Part shown: positions 40,712 through 49,097 of the stretch, one piece after another
Layout: each line of letters opens with the position of its first letter
How positions within the stretch are numbered: the first letter of the stretch is position 1
Assembly: GCA_964540795.1 (NCBI GenBank)
Contig: CAZINX010000003.1
Span: 1 to 64,000, forward strand
Direction: 5' to 3'
Length of the DNA: 64,000 nucleotides
Source of the DNA: Dichotomicrobium sp964540795
GTDB taxonomy: Bacteria > Pseudomonadota > Alphaproteobacteria > Rhizobiales > Rhodomicrobiaceae
The notes under the pieces: generated by a model
The model's input: only the letters and a program-made list of their open reading frames with translations
What the model was told of the DNA's origin: nothing
Databases searched by the model: none
Position numbers and translations under genes: made by a program

Positions 40712-41674
40712 TCAGGCCTGGGCGAGCGTCACAACGTTTGCCCTGGGCGATGCGGTATCCGCATCCCGCGTCTCGCCAGCCATCGCCTGCGCCACGGCCC
40801 AGTTGGTCTCGATCATCCGCTGGATCGCCCGCGGCGGCAAGTCGTACAGCCGCCGTCCGCGCAGATGCGCCGCCGCGCGCAACGTCGCCTGCTCGGCCCG
40901 CGCCGCGTGGATTAACGCCCTGACCTCGTCGCGCGCGCCAAGGATCGCCCGGTTGCGCCGGATGAACGCGATCAGGACAGCCAGGTCGTGGTCCCGCCCG
41001 ATGATGTCGGACAACTCGCTGGCCAGGGCGATGCGCGGCGCGATCGCCTCGGGCCACGCACTGCGCATAAGCTGAAGGTGACGCCAGTGCCGCTGCACAT
41101 GCTTGCGCCACTCGTGGAAGGCTTCATCATCGACGCCGGCGCGATAGGCGTGCTTCATGGCCCCTCGCCCGCCCGCGTAAGTCTCGCGCAGGCCCTCGGC
41201 CAGCGGCGTCAGCCCGTCCGCGCGCACCGGCAGCGCCTCGAAGGCCGCGCGCGCTTCGCCCAGCGCCTCGCGCGCCTGGGCCATCGCCATCTCGCCATGC
41301 GCGGGGATGATCGCGGCGCGGTTGGCATCCAGCCATGCGCGCAACGCTGCGGGCGCGCGGCCCGCTTCGCCCAGATCATGCTGTTGCTCAAGCCGCTCCA
41401 GCGTCTGGCGCATGACATGAATATCGCGCGGCCCGGCGAGCGCGCGGCCGAGATCGCGGAAGCGCCGGTTCTCGCGCCGATAGACCTTTTCGCTCAGCGC
41501 GGGCCGGCTCATGTCGAGCAGCGCGCGGATGCGCTTGAAGCACTTGCGCGCCTCATGAATGCCCTTGTCGTGGTCTTCGCCAGAGAGCATTGCTGCGGCG
41601 CGATCGATCTGACCGATGCCAATGCGCCGGACACCCTGCGCGATGGGTTCGTCAAGTCTGAGCCGATAGCGCAT
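40712..41674 (-). CDS. CHAD domain-containing protein
   Basis: All-helical protein of 320 aa rich in conserved histidines and basic residues, for example HEARKCFKRIRALLDMSRPAL, FHEWRKHVQRHWRHLQLM and IGRDHDLAVLI. CHAD domains bind polyphosphate through these positive faces and often sit on polyphosphate granules. There is no CYTH domain fused here. The ATG at 41674 has GAGAG about 8 nt upstream; a TTG at 41689 is in frame. Confidence 0.9.
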   Translation of the reverse strand: MRYRLRLDEPIAQGVRRIGIGQIDRAAAMLSGEDHDKGIHEARKCFKRIRALLDMSRPALSEKVYRRENRRFRDLGRALAGPRDIHVMRQTLERLEQQHDLGEAGRAPAALRAWLDANRAAIIPAHGEMAMAQAREALGEARAAFEALPVRADGLTPLAEGLRETYAGGRGAMKHAYRAGVDDEAFHEWRKHVQRHWRHLQLMRSAWPEAIAPRIALASELSDIIGRDHDLAVLIAFIRRNRAILGARDEVRALIHAARAEQATLRAAAHLRGRRLYDLPPRAIQRMIETNWAVAQAMAGETRDADTASPRANVVTLAQA

Positions 41675-41827
41675 GGCTGTTGCTCTCAAAGTCTTCGGCT
41701 GATGGCGTTGTCATCAAACCGCAATATTTGGCGATCGGCCCGATGATTGTCCAGTCCACCGGCCCTTGCCGATGCGGCCGCAATCGGCTATGCCGCCGAA
41801 ACGCCAAGCGATGAGGACATTCCAGCC

Positions 41828-43054
41828 ATGAGCGATACCACCGCCCCCGTCCGCAAGGTCGTGCTGGCCTATTCCGGCGGCCTCGACACCTCGATTATCC
41901 TCAAATGGTTGCAAACAACTTACGGTTGTGAAGTGGTGACCTTCACCGCCGATCTGGGTCAGGGCGAGGAGCTGGAGCCGGCCCGGCGCAAGGCGGAGAT
42001 GCTGGGCATCCACGAGATTTACGTCGAGGACCTGCGGGAGGAGTTCGTGCGCGATTACGTCTTCCCGATGATGCGCGCGAATGCGGTTTACGAAGGCGTC
42101 TACCTGCTCGGCACGTCGATCGCGCGGCCGCTGATCGCCAAGCGCCAGATCGAGATCGCCCGCGAAACGGGCGCGGATGCGGTGTGTCACGGCGCGACCG
42201 GCAAGGGCAACGATCAGGTGCGCTTCGAGCTGGGCTATTACGCGCTCGCGCCGGACATCAAGGTGATCGCCCCGTGGCGCGAATGGGACCTGGCGAGCCG
42301 CGAGGCGCTAATCGACTTTGCCGAGAAGCATCAGATCCCGGTGCCAAAGGACAAGCGCGGCGAAGCGCCGTTTTCGTGCGACGCGAACCTGCTGCACACC
42401 TCCTCGGAAGGCAAGCTGCTGGAAGACCCGGGCGAGGAGGCCCCGGAATACGTCTATCAGCGTACGCTCGCGCCGGAGGACGCGCCGGACAAGCCCACCT
42501 ATGTCGAGATCGGCTTCGAGCGCGGCGATGCCGTGTCGATCGACGGCGAGCCACTTAGCCCCGCGAGCCTGCTGGCGCGGCTCAACGATCTGGGCCGCGA
42601 CAACGGCATCGGGCGGCTCGACCTCGTGGAAAACCGCTTCGTCGGCATGAAGTCGCGCGGCATTTACGAAACGCCGGGCGGCACGATCCTGCTGGCGGCG
42701 CATCGCGGTATCGAGTCGATCACGCTGGACCGCGGCGCGGCGCATCTCAAGGACGAGCTGATGCCACGCTATGCCGAGCTGATCTATAACGGGCTGTGGT
42801 TCAGCCCCGAGCGCGAGATGCTGCAGGCGGCCATCGACCAGAGCCAGGCGCATGTGACGGGCACGGTCCGGCTCAAGCTTTACAAGGGCAGCGTCCATGT
42901 CGTCGGCCGCCGCTCGCCGCAATCGCTCTACTCGCAAGACCTCGTCACCTTCGAGGAAGGCTCGGGCTACGACCAGAAGGACGCCGAAGGCTTCATTAAG
43001 CTGAACGCGCTGCGCCTGCGCCTTGTCGCCGCCCGCCGCGCGCGCAATCCGTAA
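41828..43054 (+). CDS. argG: Argininosuccinate synthase ArgG
   Basis: Joins citrulline and aspartate with ATP to form argininosuccinate in arginine synthesis. The PP-loop is VVLAYSGGLDTSIILKWL; further family blocks include TFTADLGQGEELEPAR, CHGATGKGNDQVRFELGYYAL and WREWDLASREALI. Length is 408 aa. The ATG at 41828 gives the usual N-terminus; the longer upstream frame is not supported. Confidence 0.97.
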   Translation: MSDTTAPVRKVVLAYSGGLDTSIILKWLQTTYGCEVVTFTADLGQGEELEPARRKAEMLGIHEIYVEDLREEFVRDYVFPMMRANAVYEGVYLLGTSIARPLIAKRQIEIARETGADAVCHGATGKGNDQVRFELGYYALAPDIKVIAPWREWDLASREALIDFAEKHQIPVPKDKRGEAPFSCDANLLHTSSEGKLLEDPGEEAPEYVYQRTLAPEDAPDKPTYVEIGFERGDAVSIDGEPLSPASLLARLNDLGRDNGIGRLDLVENRFVGMKSRGIYETPGGTILLAAHRGIESITLDRGAAHLKDELMPRYAELIYNGLWFSPEREMLQAAIDQSQAHVTGTVRLKLYKGSVHVVGRRSPQSLYSQDLVTFEEGSGYDQKDAEGFIKLNALRLRLVAARRARNP

Positions 43055-43068
43055 GGTGGCGAACCGGC

Positions 43069-43098
43069 CTTTGCCGCGCTTTCGCCGCAATGTATAGT
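43069..43098 (+). promoter_or_regulatory. Candidate promoter giving a leaderless GNAT mRNA
   Basis: TTGCCG at 43069 and TATAGT at 43093-43098 have 18 nt spacing. The ATG of the GNAT gene follows 7 nt after the -10 box, so transcription could start at the initiation codon itself. Confidence 0.35.
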
Positions 43099-43105
43099 CG
43101 CGGCC

Positions 43106-43612
43106 ATGACGAGCGCGCTGATCGACATTCGCCGCGCGACCGCGGACGACGCCCCTGCCCTTGCCGCCGTGCGCGAGGAGGCGTGGCGCGCGACCTATCA
43201 AGGTCTGATCCCGCACGTCACGCTGCAACAGATGATCGCCTCGCACACCCCCGGCTGGTGGGAGAAGCTCTTGCGCATGGGCGCGTCTGTCCTGCTGCTC
43301 GACTTCGACGGGCAGACGCGCGGCTACGCCACCTATGGCCGCTCGCGGCATGGGCCTGCCGGTTATGAAGGCGAAATCTACGAGCTTTATCTGATGCCTG
43401 CCTATCAAGGGGCGGGCATGGGGCGGCAGCTGTTCGAGGCCGCGCGGCGCGAACTGGCCCGTCGCAACCTGCAGGGGCTGGTGGTCTGGTCGCTGCGCGA
43501 CAACGAGCAGGCCTGCGCGTTCTACGAGGCGCTCGGCGGCAAACCGTGCGGCACGGCCATCGAGCGGCTCGGCGGCGAACGGCTGGAGCGCGTTGCCTAT
43601 ATGTGGCCATGA
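43106..43612 (+). CDS. GNAT family N-acetyltransferase
   Basis: Protein of 168 aa with the GNAT fold: IRRATADDAPALAAVREEAWRATY at the N-terminus, GEIYELYLMPAYQGAGMGRQLFEAA with the acetyl-CoA pyrophosphate loop QGAGMG (motif A), then LVVWSLRDNEQACAFYEALGGKP (motif B). The acceptor cannot be predicted. It lacks a clear Shine-Dalgarno and may be leaderless. Confidence 0.9.
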   Translation: MTSALIDIRRATADDAPALAAVREEAWRATYQGLIPHVTLQQMIASHTPGWWEKLLRMGASVLLLDFDGQTRGYATYGRSRHGPAGYEGEIYELYLMPAYQGAGMGRQLFEAARRELARRNLQGLVVWSLRDNEQACAFYEALGGKPCGTAIERLGGERLERVAYMWP

Positions 43613-43679
43613 CACGCTGTGCCCCGACGGCCACGCCACACGCTTCAATTGCGCCTCCGGCCGCCTGCACGCCAAAAAA

Positions 43680-43709
43680 TTGACTCCATATGCGCGCAAA
43701 AGTTGTGTA
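43680..43709 (+). promoter_or_regulatory. Weak candidate ompW promoter
   Basis: TTGACT at 43680-43685 is a good -35 box, but the -10 region (TTGTGT or TGTGTA, 17-18 nt later) is poor. It would leave a leader of about 80 nt before ompW. Confidence 0.3.
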
Positions 43710-43795
43710 AGGGCCTTGGGTGAACGCACTGGCGCCCGCGCTCTTGTACGTGTCGCAGTCATCGCGCGGGCGAAGCCGACATCTGGGGGATTTAC

Positions 43796-44545
43796 ATGAC
43801 GATCGCAAACAAGACACTCGCGGCACTGGGAGCGGCGGCCATGATCGGCGCGGCCATGCCGGCGCAGGCGGCGGATATCAGCACGAAAGACGACTATGTG
43901 GTCGAGGAGAGATATTTTGCGCCGCATTCGATCTGGGGACCGGGCTGGATGATCCGCGCGCGCGGCATCGGGGTCATCCCGGATGAGGATTCGAATAATT
44001 GGGTTGTTGACGGAACCCCCGACGCCGATGCCGCTCTGTCCATCGACGACGCCATCGTCCCGGAACTCGATATCTCCTACTTCTTCACGAAAAACATCGC
44101 GCTGGAACTTATCCTCGCCGTGACGCCGCATACCATCGACGGCAAAGGCTCCATAAGCGGGAATGGCGAAATAGGCGATGTCTGGCTGCTGCCGCCGACG
44201 CTGACGCTTCAATATCACGTCGACATGGGCGCGTTTAAGCCATATCTGGGCGCCGGCGTGAACTATACCGTGTTCTTCGGCGAAGATGCCGGCCCAAACT
44301 ATTCAAATCTCGATCTGGACAACAACTTCGGTTGGGCGTTGCAGGCCGGCTTCGATTATCACCTGCAGGACAACTGGTTCTTCAATGTCGACGTGAAGAA
44401 GCTCTGGCTGGACACGGACACGTCCGTGAATCTGGACGGCACCGGCAAGGTCACCGCCGATGTTGACATCGATCCGTGGATCGTCGGTGTGGGCTTAGGC
44501 TACAAGTTCGGCGCGCCGGCGGAGCCGCTAACGTCGCTGAAATAG
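43796..44545 (+). CDS. ompW: OmpW family outer membrane protein
   Basis: Eight-stranded beta-barrel porin-like protein of 249 aa with signal peptide ending MPAQAA (about residue 26). OmpW features: GPGWMIRARGIGVIPDED, ALSIDDAIVPELDISYFFTKNIALELI, LPPTLTLQYHV, FKPYLGAGVNYT and C-terminal DIDPWIVGVGLGYKF. The last residues (EPLTSLK) extend beyond the usual terminal aromatic residue. Acidic composition fits a salt-adapted outer membrane, which is inference. A clear terminator follows. Confidence 0.93.
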   Translation: MTIANKTLAALGAAAMIGAAMPAQAADISTKDDYVVEERYFAPHSIWGPGWMIRARGIGVIPDEDSNNWVVDGTPDADAALSIDDAIVPELDISYFFTKNIALELILAVTPHTIDGKGSISGNGEIGDVWLLPPTLTLQYHVDMGAFKPYLGAGVNYTVFFGEDAGPNYSNLDLDNNFGWALQAGFDYHLQDNWFFNVDVKKLWLDTDTSVNLDGTGKVTADVDIDPWIVGVGLGYKFGAPAEPLTSLK

Positions 44546-44587
44546 CCCCTGTCGCGCCATCGAACGCGCGCCACCTGCAAGACACGG

Positions 44588-44615
44588 GGCGCGCTCCATC
44601 GGGGCGCGCCTTTTT
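44588..44615 (+). terminator. Intrinsic terminator after ompW
   Basis: GGCGCGC (44588-44594), a 9-nt loop and GCGCGCC (44604-44610) form a GC-only stem followed by TTTTT. This is a classical rho-independent terminator. Confidence 0.9.
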
Positions 44616-44780
44616 CATGCGCCAGACGATCCCTATCTTCCGTGCAATTCGCCGAACAACCCGCAAAACGCTCCGCGCCGCGCCCGCAGCCGTTGACGCC
44701 CGCGCCGCTCTCGGTCAATCTGCGCGCGATTTCGCAGCGCAACATGAGCGCGCCCGAATGCGCCTGTGGACCCCGAACAT

Positions 44781-46604
44781 ATGAACAAACGCAATATCGC
44801 CATCATCGCCCATGTGGATCATGGCAAAACGAGCCTGATCGACGTGCTGATGCGCCAGTCCGGCCTGTTCCGCGAGAATGAGAAGGTCGCAGAGCGCGCG
44901 ATGGATTCCAATGACCTGGAGCGGGAACGCGGCATCACGATCCTGGCCAAGGTCACGTCGCTCGTCTGGGACGATACCCGCATCAACATCGTCGATACCC
45001 CCGGCCATGCGGATTTCGGCGGCGAGGTCGAACGCATCCTCAACATGGTCGACGGCGCGATCGTCCTGGTCGATGCCTCCGAAGGCCCGATGCCGCAGAC
45101 GAAATTCGTCGTGCAGAAGGCGCTCAAGGTCGGTTTGCGCCCCATCGTCGCGATCAACAAGATCGACAAGCCGGACGAGCGCCACAAGGAGGTCGTCAAC
45201 GAGGTGTTCGACCTGTTCGCCGCGCTGGACGCCAGCGAGGAGCAACTCGACTTCCCCGTGCTCTATGGTTCGGCGAAGGAAGGCTGGATGGCTGAGGACC
45301 CTTCCGGCCCGCGCACGGATATGGCGCCGCTGTTCGATCTGGTGCTGCGGCACGTGCCGCCGCCCAACGTCGAGGATGGTCCGTTCCGGATGCTCGCAAC
45401 CACCGTGGACGCTGATCCCTACCTGGGCCGCATTCTGACCGGCCGCGTTACCACAGGCACGGTCGCCCCGAACCAGACGATCAAGGCGCTCTCGCGTAAC
45501 GGCGATCTCGTCGAACAGGGCCGCGTGTCGAAGGTTCTGGCGTTTCGGGGCCTCGCACGCACACCGGTCGAACGCGCCGATCCAGGCGATATCGTCGCCA
45601 TCGCCGGGCTTAACACCGCAACGGTGTCCGATACGCTCTGCGCGCCCGAGGTCAGCGAGCCGATCCCGGCCCAGCCGATCGACCCGCCGACGCTGTCGAT
45701 GACCTTCCGCATCAACGATGGCCCCTTCGCCGGTCGGGACGGCAGCAAGGTCCAGAGCCGCGTCATCCGCGAGCGCCTGCTGAAGGAGGCGGAAGGCAAC
45801 GTCGCCCTGCAGGTCGAAGAGACCGACGACAAGGACGCCTTTCAGGTTTCCGGCCGGGGCGAACTGCAGATGGCGGTCCTGATCGAGACCATGCGCCGCG
45901 AGGGCTTCGAATTAACCGTTTCGCGTCCGCGCGTGGTGTTCAAGACCGACCCGGACACAGGCGAGCGGCTGGAGCCAATCGATGAGGCGATCATCGACGT
46001 CGATGACGAATACGCGGGCACGGTGGTGCAGAAGCTCTCGGAGCGGCGCGGCGAGCTGGTGGAGATGCGTCCCTCCGGCGGCGGCCGCCAGCGGCTTGTC
46101 ATGCGCGTCCCGACGCGCGGCCTGATCGGCTATCACAGCGAACTTCTGTCCGACACGCGCGGCACGGCGGTGATGAATCGCATCTTCCATGGCTACGCGC
46201 CCTATCGCGGCGATATTCAGGGCCGGCGCACCGGCGTGCTGATCTCCAACAGCCAGGGCGAGGCCCTGGCCTATGCGCTTTGGAACCTGGAGGACCGCGG
46301 GCCGCTGATGATCGATCCGCAGACGAAAGTGTATCAGGGCATGATCGTCGGCGAGCACAACCGCAGCAACGACCTCGAAGTGAACGTGCTGAAGGGCAAG
46401 CAGTTGAGCAACGTCCGCGCCGCCGGCAAGGATGACGCCGTGAGGCTGACCCCACCCATGAAGATGACGCTGGAGCGTGCGCTCAGCTATATCAATGATG
46501 ACGAGCTTGTCGAAATCACGCCGGGCGCGATCCGGTTGCGCAAGCGCCATCTCGATCCGCACGAGCGCAAGCGCGCCGAGCGGGCCGCCGAGTCAGCGGC
46601 GTGA
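44781..46604 (+). CDS. typA: Ribosome-associated GTPase TypA/BipA
   Basis: Translational GTPase of 607 aa. G1 is AHVDHGKTSL, G2 RERGIT within LERERGITILAK, G3 DTPGHADFGGEVER and G4 NKIDKPDER. The BipA-specific C-terminal domain includes TRGLIGYHSELLSDTRGTAVMNR. It assists 50S assembly and stress or cold growth. The ATG at 44781 (MNKRNIAIIAHV) is the standard N-terminus; the GTG at 44766 is less likely. Confidence 0.97.
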   Translation: MNKRNIAIIAHVDHGKTSLIDVLMRQSGLFRENEKVAERAMDSNDLERERGITILAKVTSLVWDDTRINIVDTPGHADFGGEVERILNMVDGAIVLVDASEGPMPQTKFVVQKALKVGLRPIVAINKIDKPDERHKEVVNEVFDLFAALDASEEQLDFPVLYGSAKEGWMAEDPSGPRTDMAPLFDLVLRHVPPPNVEDGPFRMLATTVDADPYLGRILTGRVTTGTVAPNQTIKALSRNGDLVEQGRVSKVLAFRGLARTPVERADPGDIVAIAGLNTATVSDTLCAPEVSEPIPAQPIDPPTLSMTFRINDGPFAGRDGSKVQSRVIRERLLKEAEGNVALQVEETDDKDAFQVSGRGELQMAVLIETMRREGFELTVSRPRVVFKTDPDTGERLEPIDEAIIDVDDEYAGTVVQKLSERRGELVEMRPSGGGRQRLVMRVPTRGLIGYHSELLSDTRGTAVMNRIFHGYAPYRGDIQGRRTGVLISNSQGEALAYALWNLEDRGPLMIDPQTKVYQGMIVGEHNRSNDLEVNVLKGKQLSNVRAAGKDDAVRLTPPMKMTLERALSYINDDELVEITPGAIRLRKRHLDPHERKRAERAAESAA

Positions 46605-46612
46605 GGGCGGCG

Positions 46613-47572
46613 ATGCTGCGCGCGGCGCTCATCGTCCTGCTTGGCTTGGCCGCCGCTCCGGCGCAAGCCGCCGATCTCCGTTTCGCCACCTGGAACATCG
46701 CCAATTTCTGGCATGTGCCCGGCGAATACCTCCGCCCCGCGCGCGATGGCGGGCCGGGCCTGATCCGGCTGCGCAGCGATTATGACGGCCTGCGCGGAGT
46801 AAGCGGCCAGCTCGGCGCGGATGTGATCGGCCTGCAGGAGATGGCCTCCCCCGAAGCGGTGCGCGCCCTGTTCCCCGAGGATGAGTGGGGGCTGGTCTTC
46901 TCGGGCCGGCTGGCGGACGATCTCGCCGCCGACCCGGACAAACTAAAGCGCCCCGAAAGCCGCGACATCTATACGGCGCTGGTTTACCGCAGGCATCTCG
47001 CCGAGGTGGTCGCGGTGGAGCGGCTGCGGGGCCTGAGCCAGCCGGAGACGGGCAACGATGGCGAGACCCGCTACACCCGCGAGGGCACGGCGGCGAAGCT
47101 GCGCATAGGCGGCCGCGAGATCTGGGTCGCGAGCCTCCACCTGAAATCGGGCTGCGCGCGGGCCAACGATCTGGAGACGCACAGCGATCCCGACCGCCCC
47201 TGGGTCGAGCGCGCCTGCCGCATACTCGCGCGGCAGATTCCCGAGTTGGAGCGCTGGGTCGACGACAAGATGGCGGCGGGCGAACACGTCATCCTGCTGG
47301 GCGACTTCAACCGTCAGCTTGATCGCGGCGGCGACGACGTGCGCGCCGATCTTGACGACAAGGACCCCGCCGACCTCTTCATCACCCCGCACCGGCACAA
47401 GATTTTGTGCCCGGCGTACCGGCCGACCCCGCAGACCAGCGTCGATTACGTCATCATCAGCGAAAGCCTGCGCGACCGCGCCCGGCTCGGCAACCCCTCG
47501 CCCAGCGTGCCGGTGATCTCCGAGAAAATCAGCGACCACTGCCCGGTCTGGCTCGATATCGACTGGGATTAG
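46613..47572 (+). CDS. Secreted endonuclease/exonuclease/phosphatase family protein
   Basis: Exported EEP-fold protein of 319 aa with signal peptide MLRAALIVLLGLAAAPAQAA. Catalytic blocks: FATWNIANFW, DVIGLQEMAS (metal-binding Glu), VASLHLKSGC (with His), ILLGDFNRQ and the terminal ISDHCPVWLDI (catalytic DH pair). The family contains DNases and phosphodiesterases; substrate unknown. It starts close behind typA, and its stop overlaps the stop of the convergent ACT-like gene by 4 bp. Confidence 0.9.
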   Translation: MLRAALIVLLGLAAAPAQAADLRFATWNIANFWHVPGEYLRPARDGGPGLIRLRSDYDGLRGVSGQLGADVIGLQEMASPEAVRALFPEDEWGLVFSGRLADDLAADPDKLKRPESRDIYTALVYRRHLAEVVAVERLRGLSQPETGNDGETRYTREGTAAKLRIGGREIWVASLHLKSGCARANDLETHSDPDRPWVERACRILARQIPELERWVDDKMAAGEHVILLGDFNRQLDRGGDDVRADLDDKDPADLFITPHRHKILCPAYRPTPQTSVDYVIISESLRDRARLGNPSPSVPVISEKISDHCPVWLDIDWD

Positions 47573-47880
47573 CGAAGTTCGACGGCTGTGACGCCGATCA
47601 CGGCTTGCAGCGCGCTCTGCAGGCGCTTGATCTGCTGTGCGTCCACCCCGGCAAAGGCAATCTCGGCCAGCATCTCGCCGCCGTCTTCGCTGAGCACCTG
47701 GAAATGACGCGGCATCAGGTCGAGCTTCACCATCGGCTGAACGATCCGCGCCAGAGTGTTGGGGTCGGCCTCGCCGGTCACGCGCATCACACGGACAGGC
47801 GCGGCGGTCGTTCGGGCTTTGGCGGTTGTGACGGAGAGATCCGCGCTCTCGGCGGCGCGCGGCATCGGCATGACGGTCAT
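47569..47880 (-). CDS. Small ACT-domain-like protein
   Basis: Protein of 103 aa. From residue about 28 the pattern APVRVMRVTGEADPNTLARIVQPMV, PRHFQVLSEDGGEMLAEIAFAGVD, AQQIKRLQSALQAVIGVTAVEL is beta-alpha-beta-beta-alpha-beta and resembles single ACT domains such as the acetolactate synthase small subunit IlvM. The assignment is by fold pattern only. GGAAGGA lies upstream of the ATG. A nested inverted repeat lies just before it, within the gap after gpsA. Confidence 0.62.
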   Translation of the reverse strand: MTVMPMPRAAESADLSVTTAKARTTAAPVRVMRVTGEADPNTLARIVQPMVKLDLMPRHFQVLSEDGGEMLAEIAFAGVDAQQIKRLQSALQAVIGVTAVELR

Positions 47881-47896
47881 CGCAGAAATCCTTCCA

Positions 47897-48003
47897 AATT
47901 ACGAGCGTCTAACGAGAGAAGCGCTGAAGTTGCGCGCAATGCCCTACGGCTCCCGGCCCGCTGTCATGCGGCCGGGCAGTTAAGTCGTAGGGCGCTCGTA
48001 ATT
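47897..48003 (-). repeat. Nested long inverted repeat between gpsA and the ACT-like gene
   Basis: Three perfect nested pairs are visible: AATTACGAGCG (47897-47907) with CGCTCGTAATT (47993-48003), GCCCTACG (47941-47948) with CGTAGGGC (47986-47993), and CCCGGCC (47952-47958) with GGCCGGG (47970-47976). On one side 33 nt are inserted between the outer and middle arms. There is no T-run. It could be a structured 5' leader of the ACT-like gene, an mRNA-processing element after gpsA, or a remnant mobile repeat. Confidence 0.75.
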
Positions 48004-48049
48004 CGGAGGCTGCTCATGGGTGGCAAAATGCCGCCAGCCGCACGCAATG

Positions 48050-49069
48050 TCAACCGGCTGAACGGGCGGTGGGCTCGGGTTCGGCCCGCGCGGGCCGCGA
48101 CAGCAGCGACTCGATGGCGTCGTCGATGCTCATGCGCTCGCTGAGCACACCGTGGACCGCCGCGCATATCGGCATCTCGACACTCTGCTTGCGCGCCAGT
48201 TCGACGACCGCGCCTGCGGTGTAAACCCCCTCGCTCACCGACCGGCGCGCGCCGAGCACCTCCGCCAGCGTGCGGCCCTTGCCCAGCGCCTTGCCGAGCG
48301 ACATGTTGCGGGATTTCGTGCTGGAGCAGGTGAGCATCAGGTCGCCGAGGCCGGACAGGCCCGTCAGCGTCTCCGGCTCACCGCCAAGCGCCACGCCGAA
48401 GCGGCGCAGCTCCGCAAAGCCGCGTGTCGTCACCGCCGCATGGGCGCTGTCGCCGAGCGCCCGACCGACGACAATTCCGGCCGCGATCGCCAGCACATTC
48501 TTCACCGCCCCGCCGATCTGCACCCCGCGCACATCATCCGTCCAGTAAAGCCGGAAATTGCGGTGGCCCAGCGCCTCCGCCAACTCGCGCCCCAGCGCCT
48601 CATCCGATACCGCAAGCGTCAGCGCCGTCGGCAAGTTGCGGGCCACCTCCGCGGCGAAGCTCGGCCCGGAGAGCACGCCCAGCATCGCGCCCGGCAGCGT
48701 CTTGCCGAGCACGTCGGTCAGGAACAACTGGGTGTCCTGCTCGAAGCCCTTGGCGCAGGCAAGCACCGGCGTGCCCGCTTTCAGATACGGCCCGATCTCC
48801 GCGGAAATCGCCCTGGTGAACTGCGTCGGCACCGCCATCAGCAGCAGATCACATGTCGCCATCTCGGAGGTCTTGGCGGTCGCGCGGATGCCGCGGTCAA
48901 GCGTGACGTTTGGCAGATAGACGCGGTTGGAACGGTGCTCGTTGATCTCCTCGACCGTCTCCGGCTCATAGGCCCAGAGCAGCACCTCGCGCCCCGCCCG
49001 CCGCGCGGATTGGGCAAGCGCCGTGCCCCACGCCCCGCCGCCAACGACCCCGATCTTCTGATAGGCCAT
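48050..49069 (-). CDS. gpsA: Glycerol-3-phosphate dehydrogenase [NAD(P)+] GpsA
   Basis: Reduces dihydroxyacetone phosphate to sn-glycerol-3-phosphate for phospholipid synthesis. The Rossmann motif is GVVGGGAWGTALAQ; catalytic and substrate blocks include LSGPSFAAEVA, QIGGAVKNVLAIAAGI (catalytic Lys), LSGLGDLMLTCSS and SRNMSLGKALGKG. The ATG at 49069 gives 339 aa, with GGGGAG 9 nt upstream. It lies 28 bp after tsaD. Confidence 0.97.
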   Translation of the reverse strand: MAYQKIGVVGGGAWGTALAQSARRAGREVLLWAYEPETVEEINEHRSNRVYLPNVTLDRGIRATAKTSEMATCDLLLMAVPTQFTRAISAEIGPYLKAGTPVLACAKGFEQDTQLFLTDVLGKTLPGAMLGVLSGPSFAAEVARNLPTALTLAVSDEALGRELAEALGHRNFRLYWTDDVRGVQIGGAVKNVLAIAAGIVVGRALGDSAHAAVTTRGFAELRRFGVALGGEPETLTGLSGLGDLMLTCSSTKSRNMSLGKALGKGRTLAEVLGARRSVSEGVYTAGAVVELARKQSVEMPICAAVHGVLSERMSIDDAIESLLSRPARAEPEPTARSAG

Positions 49070-49097
49070 CTCCCGCATCTCCCCTTGAATCCGTGAG

